Assembly: GCF_015207875.1 (NCBI RefSeq) | Contig: NZ_JADEVZ010000010.1 | Span: 35,170-99,169 of the forward strand | Origin: Dolichospermum sp. LEGE 00240 | GTDB taxonomy: Bacteria > Cyanobacteriota > Cyanobacteriia > Cyanobacteriales > Nostocaceae | DNA length: 64,000 nt | Reading direction: 5' to 3' | In this document: positions 1 to 9,559 of the stretch, in pieces | Layout: every line of letters starts with the position of its first letter | How positions within the stretch are numbered: the stretch's first letter is position 1 | Position numbers and translations under genes: made by a program | The notes under the pieces: model-generated | The model's database searches: none | What the model was told of the DNA's origin: nothing | Seen by the model: only the letters and a program-made list of their open reading frames with translations

Positions 1-323
1 TTTAAAAATACAAGTATTTATAAAAACTGGTTTTGCCGCTTCCTTTAACGTATGGTATATATTTTTTTGAAAAAATTAAAACCTTAAATCCAGTTGGAGT
101 AGGGCTTTTAGGGATATTTTACCAAAAATATCATCAAGGGAGCGTAGAGCCAAGATTTTTTAGGAGGCTGGTACTGAGACTTGTATTTAATCAGAGTAGG
201 AGCAAAGTTTCCTAACTATCCTTGGCTTAAATTGATAGTCCAGAAAGCCTCAAAACAAATATTCAGCCCCCAGTGACATAAATAACTGAAAGCTGAAACC
301 CTTATATTTTGTATTGTTTTTAA
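1..323. other. intergenic, no gene recognised
   Basis: AT-rich stretch upstream of the tRNA. A 60-codon open frame exists on the plus strand, but it has no recognisable motif, no convincing ribosome binding site and a composition like non-coding sequence, so I do not call a gene. No clear hairpin, promoter or repeat could be supported. Confidence 0.5.
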
Positions 324-397
324 TGGCTCAGGTCAGATTTGAACTGACGACCCCAGGCTTATGAGTCCCGTACTCTAACCAACTGAGCTACTGAGCC
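324..397 (-). tRNA. tRNA-Met (anticodon CAT)
   Basis: Read on the minus strand this 74-nt segment folds as a full cloverleaf. The acceptor stem is GGCTCAG/CTGAGCC with discriminator A, the D arm contains AGCTCAGTTGGTTAGAG, the anticodon loop is CTCATAA with CAT as the complement of 361-363, and the T arm carries GTTCAAATC. CCA is not encoded beyond the final A. The first acceptor pair is a standard G-C pair, which fits an elongator rather than an initiator tRNA. A lysidine-modified tRNA-Ile2 also has a CAT anticodon and cannot be excluded by eye. Confidence 0.93.
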
Positions 398-542
398 ACG
401 TTGTTTTATCAACTTATATTAAGATAGCATACCAATTTGCATTTGACAACTATCAATTTCCAAATTTTTAATTTCAAAATAAAAGAGGGAGTTTACCTCC
501 CTCAATTAACCAGAGAATCACTAAATTCCCAACCAGCGGGAA

Positions 543-2927
543 TTAAATGCGATTGGGTAAGAAAGCGATAGGGTTAACAGCACCCTTTCCAGATGGATGA
601 ACTTCAAAGTGACTATGAGGTCCAGTGCTGAAACCAGTGCTACCCATAGCCGCGATTGTTTGACCTTGTTGCACTCTTTGACCACGTTGCACCAGGATTC
701 GGCTGTTGTGTCCATAGCGAGTCAAGCTACCATCATCATGACGGATATCCACAACGTTACCGTAACCACCGCTGTTCCAGCCAGCCTTCTCAACGACACC
801 AGCAGATGAAGCATAAATAGGTGTGCCGGTTGAGTTAGCAATATCAATCCCTCTGTGCATTCTTCCCCAGCGCGGGCCATAACCAGAGGTCAGAACTCCC
901 TTAGCAGGCCAAATGTAGGTTGTGGTGGAAGAATTGCTTGGGAAACTGGGATTGTCTTCAGTGGTCTGAGGTAAGTGGATATCCACTGCTGCTATAGGTG
1001 GTAAAGCTGGAGAAACAGAAGTTCCTCGCAATTTTCCTAAAGAGTCAGAGGCACTAGTACGAGCAGGAGGTACTGTTAACTTAATGCCAGATGATTTGCG
1101 GGGAGAATTCCATCTAGCGCCAGTTTTGCTAGGTAGAAATTCTGGGTTAATTGGCTCGTTGGTGGGAGCGGATGCTGTTACTAGAGTCTTAAGCGGTTGA
1201 TTGCTGTAGCTGGGCAATATTGCTTGAGGTACGGCAATCTGGATGGCATTTGCTTGAGATACGGTGGAGTTATTGGATGATTCAATAGCAACAGGTACAG
1301 ACTGACTATTGTTTTCAGGGGCTGTAACAGCTACACCAGCTTGTTGAGCGCGGTATTTATAACGCAATCTCTCAATTTCTGCTTGCAAGCTGCGGATACG
1401 TTCATTACCTTTGGCTTTAGATACCTTTTGCACGGGTTTTTGTGAACCCTGCTTTTGGGAAAAAGTTCTTGGTAATGGAGCATCACCGCCTAAGCCGTAA
1501 GAGTTACTGGGAGTAGGTAGGGCTTTGGGAATAACAATAGGAATAGTAGGCTGCCCTTGGCTATCTGGGACTATTGGCGCAGGAACATTAATTCGGTTAG
1601 CGATACTAGGATAATTAGTCCGTTCTTGCTCTTGTGTCACCACTGGTACTGGGATAGCCACGCTATTGGTAGCCGGAGTTTCAATCTCTTCTAACTGCTC
1701 ATTTATTCGTGGGGCAGGAATTGTTAAACTAGTATTGTTGGCAACAAATGATCTGGGGTTAAAACTGGGGCTGTTTAAAGAAGAATTATCTACCTGGCTA
1801 GAGGTTTCTAATATCTTATCCGCAGGAATAATTAACCTTTGATTAATTTGCAGTTGATTAGGATCACTCAGGTTGTTAGCTCTAACTAGCTCAGAAACCG
1901 AAGTACCGTAATTGTTAGCAATTTCTGCTAAGGTGTCTCCGGGCTTGACTTGATATGTTGAGGGAGACAATTGTGCGACAACTTTTGTTGACGATGATGC
2001 AGGCAGAGGTATGTGCTGTATCGTCGCACTTGTTTCTTTGCTCTGTTTCAACCGAGAAATCAGATCGGATTGTTTGAAATCAGTCAAGTTATCCGATTGT
2101 TCTGGCACGGATCTGTTAGCTACAGTGGTTGGCTGTGCTTCTTTAATACCAGTTTTTAATAAATCTTGAGTTTGTTCAGACCGTAAATCTGCCAAACTAT
2201 TTCTTAACCGGGTTGATTTTTCCTGTAAGCGATTCAGGGCAAATTCCTGCTGTGCTTTTAATTGGGCATCAACATTACCGCCGGCTAACTCGCCTGCCGA
2301 CAAATTTTGGGTACTGCCAGTAACCTCTTCCACTTTAGACAACTGTAATGCTGTCCCAGGCTGTTGGTCATTTGTTGGTAATGTCGCCTGAATTGGGTTA
2401 TAGCTTACTCCCACTCCCGGCGCTAATTGTGAGTGAACAGAATCTCTGTCAACCGATTTGGCTGGGGAAATTACGTTGGATGCAGTGCCTTCGGCGGCTG
2501 TGCTGTTGGTTGCAACTTGCCATTTAGCTTCAAGCCCAGGTACTTGTGAAACTACTGTTGGTTCCAATATTACTGGATTTGCTAAAGCGCCTGCGAGTGA
2601 GACGGTTGGGGCTTCCAGTTTGGTGGCTGCAAATTTCATCTCAGTCTCGGAAACAGATGGATTTGTTGAAACTGCTTTTTGACTACCAACAGGAGCAGCT
2701 GCTTGGGCTTGATCGCTTTGTCGAGTCACCAAAAGGCTGGTTGCTCCCATGGATATCGCCAAGCCAATCATGGCTGCCCGATGAGTCCGCGCCCGGCGGG
2801 TCATTTTGGAATTGATCTCATAATTTGTTTGCTCTACCGGGGCATCATCGCTGCTGGGGGTATTTTTCAACACAGCCTTATCTCTTTTTTTCAATGCTCG
2901 TTTCAAAGACGACCTCCTAATAATCAC
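543..2927 (-). CDS. LysM and M23 metallopeptidase domain cell-wall protein
   Basis: A 794-residue envelope protein likely to cut or remodel peptidoglycan. A basic cytoplasmic head (residues 1-48) precedes one membrane anchor or uncleaved signal around 50-70. A long Ser/Thr/Pro/Gln-rich linker has two helical, possibly coiled-coil stretches near 220-260 and 495-525. A LysM domain sits at about 322-367 (YQVKPGDTLAEIANNYGTS, peptidoglycan binding), and a peptidase M23 (lysostaphin/NlpD-type) domain fills about 670-790. The zinc ligands are visible: HRGID near residue 690 and HSHFEV near 771, so the enzyme looks catalytically intact rather than an EnvC/NlpD-type activator. The upstream region is about 750 bp and the gene stands alone. 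Cyanobacterial homologues of this layout are usually annotated simply as M23 peptidases; its specific role in septum or heterocyst envelope is not shown here. Confidence 0.9.
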   Translation of the reverse strand: MIIRRSSLKRALKKRDKAVLKNTPSSDDAPVEQTNYEINSKMTRRARTHRAAMIGLAISMGATSLLVTRQSDQAQAAAPVGSQKAVSTNPSVSETEMKFAATKLEAPTVSLAGALANPVILEPTVVSQVPGLEAKWQVATNSTAAEGTASNVISPAKSVDRDSVHSQLAPGVGVSYNPIQATLPTNDQQPGTALQLSKVEEVTGSTQNLSAGELAGGNVDAQLKAQQEFALNRLQEKSTRLRNSLADLRSEQTQDLLKTGIKEAQPTTVANRSVPEQSDNLTDFKQSDLISRLKQSKETSATIQHIPLPASSSTKVVAQLSPSTYQVKPGDTLAEIANNYGTSVSELVRANNLSDPNQLQINQRLIIPADKILETSSQVDNSSLNSPSFNPRSFVANNTSLTIPAPRINEQLEEIETPATNSVAIPVPVVTQEQERTNYPSIANRINVPAPIVPDSQGQPTIPIVIPKALPTPSNSYGLGGDAPLPRTFSQKQGSQKPVQKVSKAKGNERIRSLQAEIERLRYKYRAQQAGVAVTAPENNSQSVPVAIESSNNSTVSQANAIQIAVPQAILPSYSNQPLKTLVTASAPTNEPINPEFLPSKTGARWNSPRKSSGIKLTVPPARTSASDSLGKLRGTSVSPALPPIAAVDIHLPQTTEDNPSFPSNSSTTTYIWPAKGVLTSGYGPRWGRMHRGIDIANSTGTPIYASSAGVVEKAGWNSGGYGNVVDIRHDDGSLTRYGHNSRILVQRGQRVQQGQTIAAMGSTGFSTGPHSHFEVHPSGKGAVNPIAFLPNRI

Positions 2928-3674
2928 TAGCGTTTAACTGATCTTGATTTTTAAGTTGGATATTAATAATTTATGATTGATATCACATTAAACCACATAT
3001 CAAGATCACATTCACCAGAGACACTTACGCAAAATTAACGTGTTTCTCTGATTTAAACAAGTTCTACACTTTTGTAAACCCTAAAGTTTTTGGTGCTGTC
3101 TTGTCTAAGTCACTCCTCACAACCTAAAAATTTTCACTGTTGAGAGTCATCCTCACTCATTCTGCGGCAAAAAGACAGAACTAAACAAATATCATAACTT
3201 GCCTAGGTCTATTGTCTCTATTAGCTCATTATTTGGGATGATTTCTACAATAGCAATGATCCCGCTGTAGACGTTTTCAAGATTTTTTGACTAAATCCGT
3301 TTTATCAATACGAGACTTTACTTTTATTCTTCCCTAGAAAACAACCGTATACAACATCGGCAATTTTTGCATTATTTTGTTGTATTTCTGGATACAATGT
3401 TGTCCAATTCATTGAGAGTCAAGGTGTTTGGGAGTTTTGGCTTTTTTGAGTCATAGGCTGAGAATTAACTAAAATCTATCCTTGGTAGTTAGATCACCCT
3501 GAAAATATCTATACAAATTTCTTATGTCATGTTAGCAGGTTTTATCTGTATTTACCATGATTGATCTTTTGTTTATGTATTTTATACAACATTATTCTCA
3601 AGGGTTCTGGTATGATTGATTCTGATCAATATGTTTCTATCACATAATTCTAAATTTCTGTTGGTGAATATGAA
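2928..3674. other. long intergenic region, presumed promoter of the M23 gene
   Basis: About 750 bp without a plausible gene on either strand. It must hold the promoter of the minus-strand peptidase gene and the 3' region of nothing else, since trmL points the same way and ends at 3675. I see AT-rich tracts but no repeat family, hairpin or binding site that I can defend. Confidence 0.4.
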
Positions 3675-4136
3675 TTATTGTAAATAGCCCAACTGACGAC
3701 GACATTCAAATAAACCTATAGCCACGCTGACTGATAGGTTCAAGCTCCTCACACCGGGTTCGTACATGGGAATATATAAGGTGGAGTTACAGGTGGAGAG
3801 AATGGGATCTGGTAATCCTGCTGTTTCACTGCCAAAGAGTAGCCAATCATCCGGTTGAAATTCAAAGTTAATGTAATTAAAATTACCACGAACGCTAAAA
3901 CCTAAGCATCTACCTCCACGTTGTTTATGTACGTTTTGAAATGTTTCTATGGAATTATGATAATGGAATTTAACGTAAGGCCAATAATCTAATCCGGCTC
4001 GTTTGAGATAGCGATCGCTAATTTCAAATCCTAACGGACCAACTAGATGTAATTCCGTACCTGTAGCGGCACAAGTTCGGGCAATATTGCCAGTATTAGG
4101 AGGAATTTGTGGGTTGACTAAAACTATCTGGGGCAT
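3675..4136 (-). CDS. trmL: tRNA (cytidine(34)-2'-O)-methyltransferase, TrmL/SPOUT family
   Basis: Small SPOUT-class (trefoil-knot) methyltransferase predicted to 2'-O-methylate the wobble nucleotide of tRNA-Leu isoacceptors using S-adenosylmethionine. The hallmark motifs are all present: NPQIPPNTGNIARTC near the N-terminus, LLFGSETAGLP in the middle and the knot segment PGVRSLNLSVSVAIGLFE near the C-terminus. At about 153 residues it has the usual length of TrmL, which lacks the extra N-terminal substrate domain of TrmH. I chose the ATG at 4136 (MPQIVLVNP), which matches the usual family start; an in-frame TTG three codons upstream (4145) is the alternative. It is monocistronic, with heptamer repeats upstream. 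Confidence 0.92.
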   Translation of the reverse strand: MPQIVLVNPQIPPNTGNIARTCAATGTELHLVGPLGFEISDRYLKRAGLDYWPYVKFHYHNSIETFQNVHKQRGGRCLGFSVRGNFNYINFEFQPDDWLLFGSETAGLPDPILSTCNSTLYIPMYEPGVRSLNLSVSVAIGLFECRRQLGYLQ

Positions 4137-4264
4137 CTTTCTCAACTCTAAATTATATATTAGGGAATTTCTTGCTGTCTAAAAATCTACCAAAATGTAG
4201 AGGCGATATATAGTTTTTTTTAATATGTACGAAGTATTTCCCTGTGATTATTTTTTTAAATCAT

Positions 4265-4380
4265 TCAGCAGGAGTCGGGAGTCAGAAGTTCGGAGTTCGG
4301 GAGTTCAGGAGGAAGAAGAAATAAGAATCGTTTTCACCAATGACCTCTTGCCTCTTGCCCCTTGCCCCTTGCCCCTTACC
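4265..4380. repeat. short tandem repeats (STRR-type) between trmL and gshA
   Basis: Degenerate tandem units: GGAGTCGGGAGTCAGAAG-like repeats followed by a run of the heptamer CCTTGCC (CTTGCCCCTTGCCCCTTGCC). The same CTTGCC heptamer family recurs near 22265-22312. The open frame that crosses this stretch is repeat sequence, not a gene. The array touches the 3' end of gshA. Confidence 0.7.
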
Positions 4381-5519
4381 TATTGCCTCACAGATGAACA
4401 TAGTTTGCTTTCTAGTTCGGCTTCCCGTTCTTGGGTGGCAATAATAGCTTGAGCAATTACACGCTGAATATCAACGCCTATTTTATGCAGTTGTAGCCAT
4501 TGTTGAGCTTCGTTGCCTTCGCGCAGGATTTTTTGTAAAGGGGATAAGAAACAACTAAAGCCCTGTTGTTTGGCGATACTCCAAACTTCTTGATAGATTT
4601 GTGCTATCCAATCTCTAGCCAGGATACTGCTACCATCTTGCCATCGCTGTAATCTTGCATCCAGACTGTCAGTAGCGGCAGCCATTTCGTTGCTTCTGGT
4701 TAAGGTAATCAGTTCTTCGGGAGAAAATGGGCTTTGAGTTAAAGGATCAATACTGGGGTTGTCAATAATTTGGATTAACCGCGCTTCCAGCAGTGCTGTC
4801 ATCGCTAACAAGGCAATAGGATCTGTCACTAAGTCACAAATTCGCAATTCTAAGCGATTGAGATCATAAGGTCGGCGATCGCCATTTGGACGCACTGATG
4901 TCCACAAATGCCGGACATTTTGCATTGTTCCAGCGGACAATTGTTCATTTACCCATTGAATATGATCAGCATGACTAGCAAATAAGGGAACATAATCAGG
5001 AGTTTGGGGAAATAATCCCCAGCGAGTGGAATGATAACCAGTGGTTTTACTATCCAGGAAAGGAGAAGAGGCACTCATAGCTAAAAATAGAGGTGCTTCC
5101 ATTCTGATGACCCGACAGGCACGCATTAATACCTCTGGGTCACTGATACCAACATTGATATGGACGCTGGCTGTAACTACCTTTGTGCCATAGGTTTGTT
5201 CAATGTAATCATGATAGGGATTCGTGGGGTCAGAACGGAAAAAGCGTTGGCTTCCTTGCAAAGATAATGTGCTACCCGGTATCAAAGTATAATTATCTAA
5301 ACCTTGGAGATAATCCCGCAATGTCTTTCTAGGACGCAATAAAGCACACAGCAAATTGTCATAATTAATATATGGCTGAGTTATGTACTCTACATTCCGG
5401 CTATCCGGTTCACGCATAAATCCATCTAAATCGGACATAATTTTGTCCGATAGTCCCACAATGTCACCTTGAGGTGTACCAGTGTACATCTCAATCTCAA
5501 AGCCTTTTAATAAGACCAT
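4380..5519 (-). CDS. gshA: glutamate--cysteine ligase, cyanobacterial type
   Basis: Catalyses ATP-dependent formation of gamma-glutamylcysteine, the first step of glutathione synthesis. The sequence starts MVLLKGFEIEMYTGTPQGD, the typical N-terminus of the cyanobacterial GshA family (related to the YbdK/GCS2 carboxylate-amine ligases). It contains the conserved acidic and basic core segments RNVEYITQPY, VVTASVHINVGISDPE and LNRLELRICDLVTDP. Length, about 379 residues, is normal. I place the start at the ATG at 5519, which has GGAG eight bases upstream; an in-frame TTG at 5531 would add four residues and lies over that Shine-Dalgarno. gshB is not in the window. The last residues run into a repeat array. 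Confidence 0.92.
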   Translation of the reverse strand: MVLLKGFEIEMYTGTPQGDIVGLSDKIMSDLDGFMREPDSRNVEYITQPYINYDNLLCALLRPRKTLRDYLQGLDNYTLIPGSTLSLQGSQRFFRSDPTNPYHDYIEQTYGTKVVTASVHINVGISDPEVLMRACRVIRMEAPLFLAMSASSPFLDSKTTGYHSTRWGLFPQTPDYVPLFASHADHIQWVNEQLSAGTMQNVRHLWTSVRPNGDRRPYDLNRLELRICDLVTDPIALLAMTALLEARLIQIIDNPSIDPLTQSPFSPEELITLTRSNEMAAATDSLDARLQRWQDGSSILARDWIAQIYQEVWSIAKQQGFSCFLSPLQKILREGNEAQQWLQLHKIGVDIQRVIAQAIIATQEREAELESKLCSSVRQ

Positions 5520-5682
5520 ATTATTCTCCAAAACTTCTTCTAATGTTCATAAATTGTATCTAATTAGACGATTTTTTGCATTTTTTGTGTAGATAGGGTT
5601 TGCTGAAAAATTACTTGAGATTTATAGATTGCCCAACAAAGACAGTCCCATTATTCTGAATAATGCCAGTAAGAGTAGACAT

Positions 5683-5713
5683 AAAAAACCCCCAAATAAA
5701 TTGCAATTGGGGG
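5683..5713 (-). terminator. intrinsic terminator of the ndhAIGE-nadK operon
   Basis: On the minus strand a perfect 7-bp stem (CCCCCAA paired with TTGGGGG, at 5689-5695 and 5707-5713) closes an 11-nt AT-rich loop and is followed immediately by six T residues. It lies about 60 bases beyond the nadK stop codon, the right place to end the operon. Confidence 0.88.
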
Positions 5714-5774
5714 CGAAAATTGATTGAGAATTACGAGCGTGACAGGGTGAAAGTTTAGAAAATAAACATAAACA

Positions 5775-6695
5775 TCAATTGCGGTGATTATTGTTGTAAC
5801 GAACTCTCGTTCCCGCCCAAAGTAACTTCTCCCGCAATGTTTGATAATATGAATTATTTGCCCGTAAGACAATAAACTTAGCGCGACAATCAGCCATTCG
5901 CACATCAACACGATGTCCGGGCCAAATAGAAGTAGATAAAACACCATCCATCCAGAGTTTGGTGCTTAAATCATAATCGCCCAAAGGCCAAATACTAACC
6001 ACCGAACCAGGGGGTAAAACCAGAGGACGACTAGAAAGACTCATGGGACAAATGGGAGTGATGGTAATTGCTTCCATCCCATCGTGAATAATTGGTCCGC
6101 TGGCAGAAACTGTATAGCCAGTAGAACCTGTAGGAGTAGAAATAATTAACCCATCTCCCACATATTGATCTACTATTTCACCATCAATTTCCATTTCCAG
6201 AATTGAGGTAATCATTCTGTCAGCAGAAGCGGGTTTGACACAAAACTCATTTAAAGCCAAGTAACTTTCAGTCACCGGTTCTAAATTTGAGCCAGTTCCT
6301 TCATATACCGCTGCTTGTAACATCATCCGCCGTTGGATGGCATAACGATCTTCTAACAGCCTGTCCCAAACTATTTCTGGATCTTGAAACTCATCTACTG
6401 ACTCGGTTAAAAACCCCAAATGACCGCCTACATTGACTCCGAGAATGGGAATCCCGGCTGCTGCTAAATGCCTAGCGCCAGTTAAAACAGTACCATCACC
6501 ACCGAGTACCAACGCTAAATCAATTGGTTGGTTAGCAGAGGCCAAAAAAACCGGGTAAGGGTTATCTTTTGGCCCACTAGGTCCCATCAATACTTGGCAC
6601 TGGCGATTTTCTAGTTGTTTAGCACAGAGTTCAGCCCAGCGTTTACTCTGGGGATCTCGGGCTTTATAAGCAATGATTACCTGCTTGAGTTGCAC
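5775..6695 (-). CDS. nadK: NAD kinase
   Basis: Phosphorylates NAD to NADP. The diagnostic GGDGT motif is at residues 65-69, followed by GVNVGGHLGFLTE, and the second conserved block GDGLIISTPTGSTGYTVSA lies mid-protein. At 306 residues it is a normal bacterial PpnK. The start is GTG at 6695, only 6 bases after the ndhE stop codon, so it is very likely the last cistron of the ndh operon; the intrinsic terminator about 60 bases beyond its stop supports that. Linking NADP supply to the photosynthetic NDH-1 complex is consistent with its job, but that link is an inference from gene order. Cyanobacteria commonly carry two NAD kinases and I cannot tell which this is. Confidence 0.94.
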   Translation of the reverse strand: MQLKQVIIAYKARDPQSKRWAELCAKQLENRQCQVLMGPSGPKDNPYPVFLASANQPIDLALVLGGDGTVLTGARHLAAAGIPILGVNVGGHLGFLTESVDEFQDPEIVWDRLLEDRYAIQRRMMLQAAVYEGTGSNLEPVTESYLALNEFCVKPASADRMITSILEMEIDGEIVDQYVGDGLIISTPTGSTGYTVSASGPIIHDGMEAITITPICPMSLSSRPLVLPPGSVVSIWPLGDYDLSTKLWMDGVLSTSIWPGHRVDVRMADCRAKFIVLRANNSYYQTLREKLLWAGTRVRYNNNHRN

Positions 6696-6701
6696 TAACT
6701 A

Positions 6702-7007
6702 TTACCACTTCAGAAGATTAAACTGCTCCATATCAACGGTATCGCGGTTGCGATAAATAGTCAGAACGATCGCTAAACCTACTGCTGCTTCTGCTGCTGC
6801 GACGGTAATCACGAAAACGGTAAAAACCTGACCTTTAATTAAGGTTGAATCAAGAAAGTTGGAAAATGCCATTAAATTTAGATTAACGGCATTTAGCAAT
6901 AACTCAATTGACATGAGTACCCGCACTGCGTTCCGACTGGTAATTAAGCCATAAATCCCAATGCAGAACAAAGCGGCGGCTAGTAATAAAAAGTATTGGA
7001 GTTGCAT
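6702..7007 (-). CDS. ndhE: NAD(P)H-quinone oxidoreductase subunit 4L (NuoK homologue)
   Basis: Small membrane subunit (101 residues) of the thylakoid NDH-1 complex, which moves electrons from ferredoxin to plastoquinone in respiration and cyclic flow. Three hydrophobic helices are visible. The buried glutamate segments typical of NuoK are present ([19 protein letters not shown] and [15 protein letters not shown]). It sits between ndhG and nadK; a TCAGTTG heptamer array fills the gap to ndhG. Confidence 0.95.
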   Translation of the reverse strand: MQLQYFLLLAAALFCIGIYGLITSRNAVRVLMSIELLLNAVNLNLMAFSNFLDSTLIKGQVFTVFVITVAAAEAAVGLAIVLTIYRNRDTVDMEQFNLLKW

Positions 7008-7010
7008 GAT

Positions 7011-7052
7011 TGTCAGTTGTCAGTTGTCAGTTGTCAGTTGTTAGTTGTCAGT
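7011..7052. repeat. TCAGTTG heptamer array, ndhG-ndhE gap
   Basis: Five to six tandem copies of TGTCAGT/TCAGTTG. The array runs into the 3' end of ndhG, so the last codons and the TAA stop (7041-7043) of NdhG come from repeat sequence. A second array of the same heptamer is in the ndhI-ndhG gap. Confidence 0.85.
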
Positions 7053-7652
7053 GGTGCTACCAGTGGAGATGAGTTCTTTGGGGCGTTCTGGTAGGGTTAA
7101 AATTGTTTGTTGTAGTTCAGTGGTTGGTACTTGGTCAGGGAGATATTCCCGACGCGCCAAAATAATTGCGCCTACCATCGCTATTAGCAAAAGGACGGAA
7201 GCTAATTCAAAGGGTAGCAAAAAGTCGCTGAAGAAATGTTCGCCAATGACAACTATGGAATTTTGATTAACTACGGGATTGGTTGTATAAGCCCAAGGTG
7301 TAGCTAATACCATTGTACTTAACAGCGCAAATAGTCCAAAACTGACTAAAGCTGTAAATACTTTTCGTAATCCCGCACTAGGCAATGGTGAAAAATCCTG
7401 TCTTTTGTTTACCAACATGATGGCAAACAGAATTAAAACGTTAATTGCACCAACATAAATTAGGATTTGTGCTGATGCGACAAAATCACCATTTAGCAAC
7501 AGGTACATTCCCGCCATGCTGATGAATACACCTCCCAGCAAAAAAGCGGAATAAACAATGTTAGAGAATAACACTACACCGAGTGCTGTCCCAATCATCA
7601 TTACACCAAGAATGCCAAGTGATACAGACTGTACTCCTTCTGATAGATTCAC
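7041..7652 (-). CDS. ndhG: NAD(P)H-quinone oxidoreductase subunit 6 (NuoJ homologue)
   Basis: Membrane subunit of the NDH-1 complex, 203 residues with about five hydrophobic helices. The segment LNGDFVASAQILIYVGAINVL is the conserved NuoJ/NdhG core (the helix with the pi-bulge in complex I). The start is GTG at 7652 (MNLSEGVQ). The C-terminal tail (ending STTDN) is partly encoded by the heptamer repeat that follows, so its length may vary between strains. It belongs to the ndhA-ndhI-ndhG-ndhE order that is conserved in cyanobacteria and chloroplasts. Confidence 0.95.
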   Translation of the reverse strand: MNLSEGVQSVSLGILGVMMIGTALGVVLFSNIVYSAFLLGGVFISMAGMYLLLNGDFVASAQILIYVGAINVLILFAIMLVNKRQDFSPLPSAGLRKVFTALVSFGLFALLSTMVLATPWAYTTNPVVNQNSIVVIGEHFFSDFLLPFELASVLLLIAMVGAIILARREYLPDQVPTTELQQTILTLPERPKELISTGSTTDN

Positions 7653-7666
7653 TGTTTTCTGTCCTT

Positions 7667-7704
7667 AGTCAGTTGTTAGTTGTCAGTTGTCAGTTGTCAG
7701 TTGT
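7667..7704. repeat. TCAGTTG heptamer array, ndhI-ndhG gap
   Basis: Four to five tandem TCAGTTG units just upstream of the ndhG GTG start. A short TAATGAC-type repeat follows towards ndhI. Same unit as the array at 7011-7052. Confidence 0.85.
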
Positions 7705-7741
7705 AAATTATCTTTCCTAATGACTAATGACTAATAATTAA

Positions 7742-8323
7742 TTATTTTTCTGTTTCTACTAGGTCTTCTGGACGAGAACCTGCACGGGGGGCATCGGCGG
7801 GGACTCCGTGAGGGTCCATTACGCCTTTAGGTAGGTAAACAAGTTCGCGGAGTGGTGTCACCATTGGATCGTTTGTAACTTTATAGGGTAAACGTCCCAG
7901 GGCTACGCTATCGTAGTTAAGTTCATGGCGATCGTAAGTGGCTAGTTCATATTCTTCTGTCATGGATAAACAGTTGGTGGGACAGTATTCCACACAATTG
8001 CCGCAGAAGATACAAACTCCAAAATCAATACTGTAGTGTTTGAGCTTTTTCTTTTTCGTGCCTTTGTCCATTTCCCAGTCAACGACAGGAAGATTAATGG
8101 GACAAACACGCACACAGACTTCACAAGCAATACACTTGTCAAATTCATAGTGAATGCGACCGCGAAATCTTTCACCAGGAATTAATTTTTCGTAGGGATA
8201 TTGGACGGTAACAGGTCGCCGTCTCATGTGGTCAAAAGTTACAGATAATCCTTGACCAATGTAACGACCTGCTTGGACTGCTTCTTTGGCGTAATCACCA
8301 ACTTGTTTGAGGAACTTTAACAT
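7742..8323 (-). CDS. ndhI: NAD(P)H-quinone oxidoreductase subunit I (8Fe ferredoxin-like)
   Basis: Peripheral-arm iron-sulfur subunit of NDH-1, 193 residues. Two complete 4Fe-4S motifs are seen: [12 protein letters not shown] and [12 protein letters not shown], each CxxCxxCxxxCP. These relay electrons towards the quinone site. It begins [19 protein letters not shown], the usual amphipathic start. Second gene of the ndhAIGE operon. Confidence 0.96.
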   Translation of the reverse strand: MLKFLKQVGDYAKEAVQAGRYIGQGLSVTFDHMRRRPVTVQYPYEKLIPGERFRGRIHYEFDKCIACEVCVRVCPINLPVVDWEMDKGTKKKKLKHYSIDFGVCIFCGNCVEYCPTNCLSMTEEYELATYDRHELNYDSVALGRLPYKVTNDPMVTPLRELVYLPKGVMDPHGVPADAPRAGSRPEDLVETEK

Positions 8324-8348
8324 TGTTTATGACTCTACTTTTGTCAGG

Positions 8349-8447
8349 TGATTGGTAATTGGTAATTGGTAATTGGTAATTGGTAGAATACTGATCCATT
8401 AGCCATTACCTATTAGCCATTACCCATTACCCCTTAGCCATTACCCA
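8349..8447. repeat. short tandem repeats in the ndhA-ndhI gap
   Basis: A run of the heptamer ATTGGTA (about five copies, 8351-8386) is followed by degenerate TAGCCATTACC units (8400-8447). The second set overlaps the last codons of ndhA. Every gap of this operon except ndhE-nadK thus holds a tandem heptamer array. Confidence 0.8.
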
Positions 8448-9559
8448 CCGAAGGCGACGGGAAAGGCTAGTTTGAAGGCGGCGGTTAAGAGGAGATTTAC
8501 CAAGCCTATTGGTAAGAGAAATTTCCATCCTAAGTCTAGCAATTGGTCAATCCGTACTCGTGGTACTGTCCAACGAATGAGGATGGCAAGAAATACTAGT
8601 AAGTAGGCTTTAATCACGGTCATGGTAATGCCTATCACCGCCGTGACTACCTGAATGGCTGGGTCACTTTCGCTGACTCCTAACCAACCAGTGATCATCT
8701 CCAGGGGGATAGGACAATGCCAACCACCAAGGTATAAAATTGCTACTAATAGGGCAGACAGTACCAGGTTGATGTAGGAACTGAGGTAAAAGAGGGCGAA
8801 TTTCATGCCTGAATATTCGGTCTGATACCCTGCGACTAGTTCTTCTTCGGCTTCTGGTAAGTCAAAGGGGAGGCGCTCGCATTCTGCTAGGGCGGCTATC
8901 CAAAAGATTACGAAACCTAATGGTTGTCGCCAAATGTTCCAGCCGAGAATACCAAAGTTAGATTGCTGATTGACGATGTCAACGGTGCTAAGACTATTGG
9001 ACATCATGGCGATCGCTAGTACACTCAGTGCCAAAGGGATTTCATAACTGATGGACTGCGCTGCTGCCCGCAACCCTCCCAACAATGCGTATTTATTATT
9101 AGAGGCATAACCTGCCATTAATAACCCAATGGGCTGAATACTGGATAAGGCAATCCATAAAAACACGCCCATGCCAACGTTAGCAATAATGATATTCTGT
9201 CCAAATGGCACAATTAAATAGGACAGAAATACTGGCAAAACGACAATAATTGGTCCGATGGTAAATAGCCAAGGATCGGCTTTGACGGGGATGATATCTT
9301 CCTTGAATACCAGTTTCAGACCATCTGCCACAGGCACTAATAATCCGAAGGGTCCTTGGTATTCAGGCCCAATCCGTTGCTGTGCCGCCGCGGAAATTTT
9401 CCGTTCTAGCCATGTGGCAACTAGAACACCTACTGTAGCCCCAATGAGCATCAACACCATTGGTAATGGCATCCATAGGGCTTTGGCCGCGCCTGGAGGT
9501 ACGCCTAAGTCCTTGACAGATTGAATAAAAGTTCCTTGAAGGTCAATTCCTGGATTCAT
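8441..9559 (-). CDS. ndhA: NAD(P)H-quinone oxidoreductase subunit 1 (NuoH homologue)
   Basis: Membrane subunit of NDH-1 that forms much of the plastoquinone pocket; 372 residues, eight or so hydrophobic helices. Conserved loops are visible: [20 protein letters not shown], and the acidic [28 protein letters not shown] region that lines the quinone channel (quoted here only in part: [17 protein letters not shown]). It is the first gene of ndhA-I-G-E, transcribed from somewhere in the roughly 590-bp region upstream. Confidence 0.95.
   Translation of the reverse strand: MNPGIDLQGTFIQSVKDLGVPPGAAKALWMPLPMVLMLIGATVGVLVATWLERKISAAAQQRIGPEYQGPFGLLVPVADGLKLVFKEDIIPVKADPWLFTIGPIIVVLPVFLSYLIVPFGQNIIIANVGMGVFLWIALSSIQPIGLLMAGYASNNKYALLGGLRAAAQSISYEIPLALSVLAIAMMSNSLSTVDIVNQQSNFGILGWNIWRQPLGFVIFWIAALAECERLPFDLPEAEEELVAGYQTEYSGMKFALFYLSSYINLVLSALLVAILYLGGWHCPIPLEMITGWLGVSESDPAIQVVTAVIGITMTVIKAYLLVFLAILIRWTVPRVRIDQLLDLGWKFLLPIGLVNLLLTAAFKLAFPVAFGG

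Noticed and set aside
33..215. 60-codon open frame at the window start
   Set aside because: No motif, no ribosome site, composition like non-coding AT-rich sequence.
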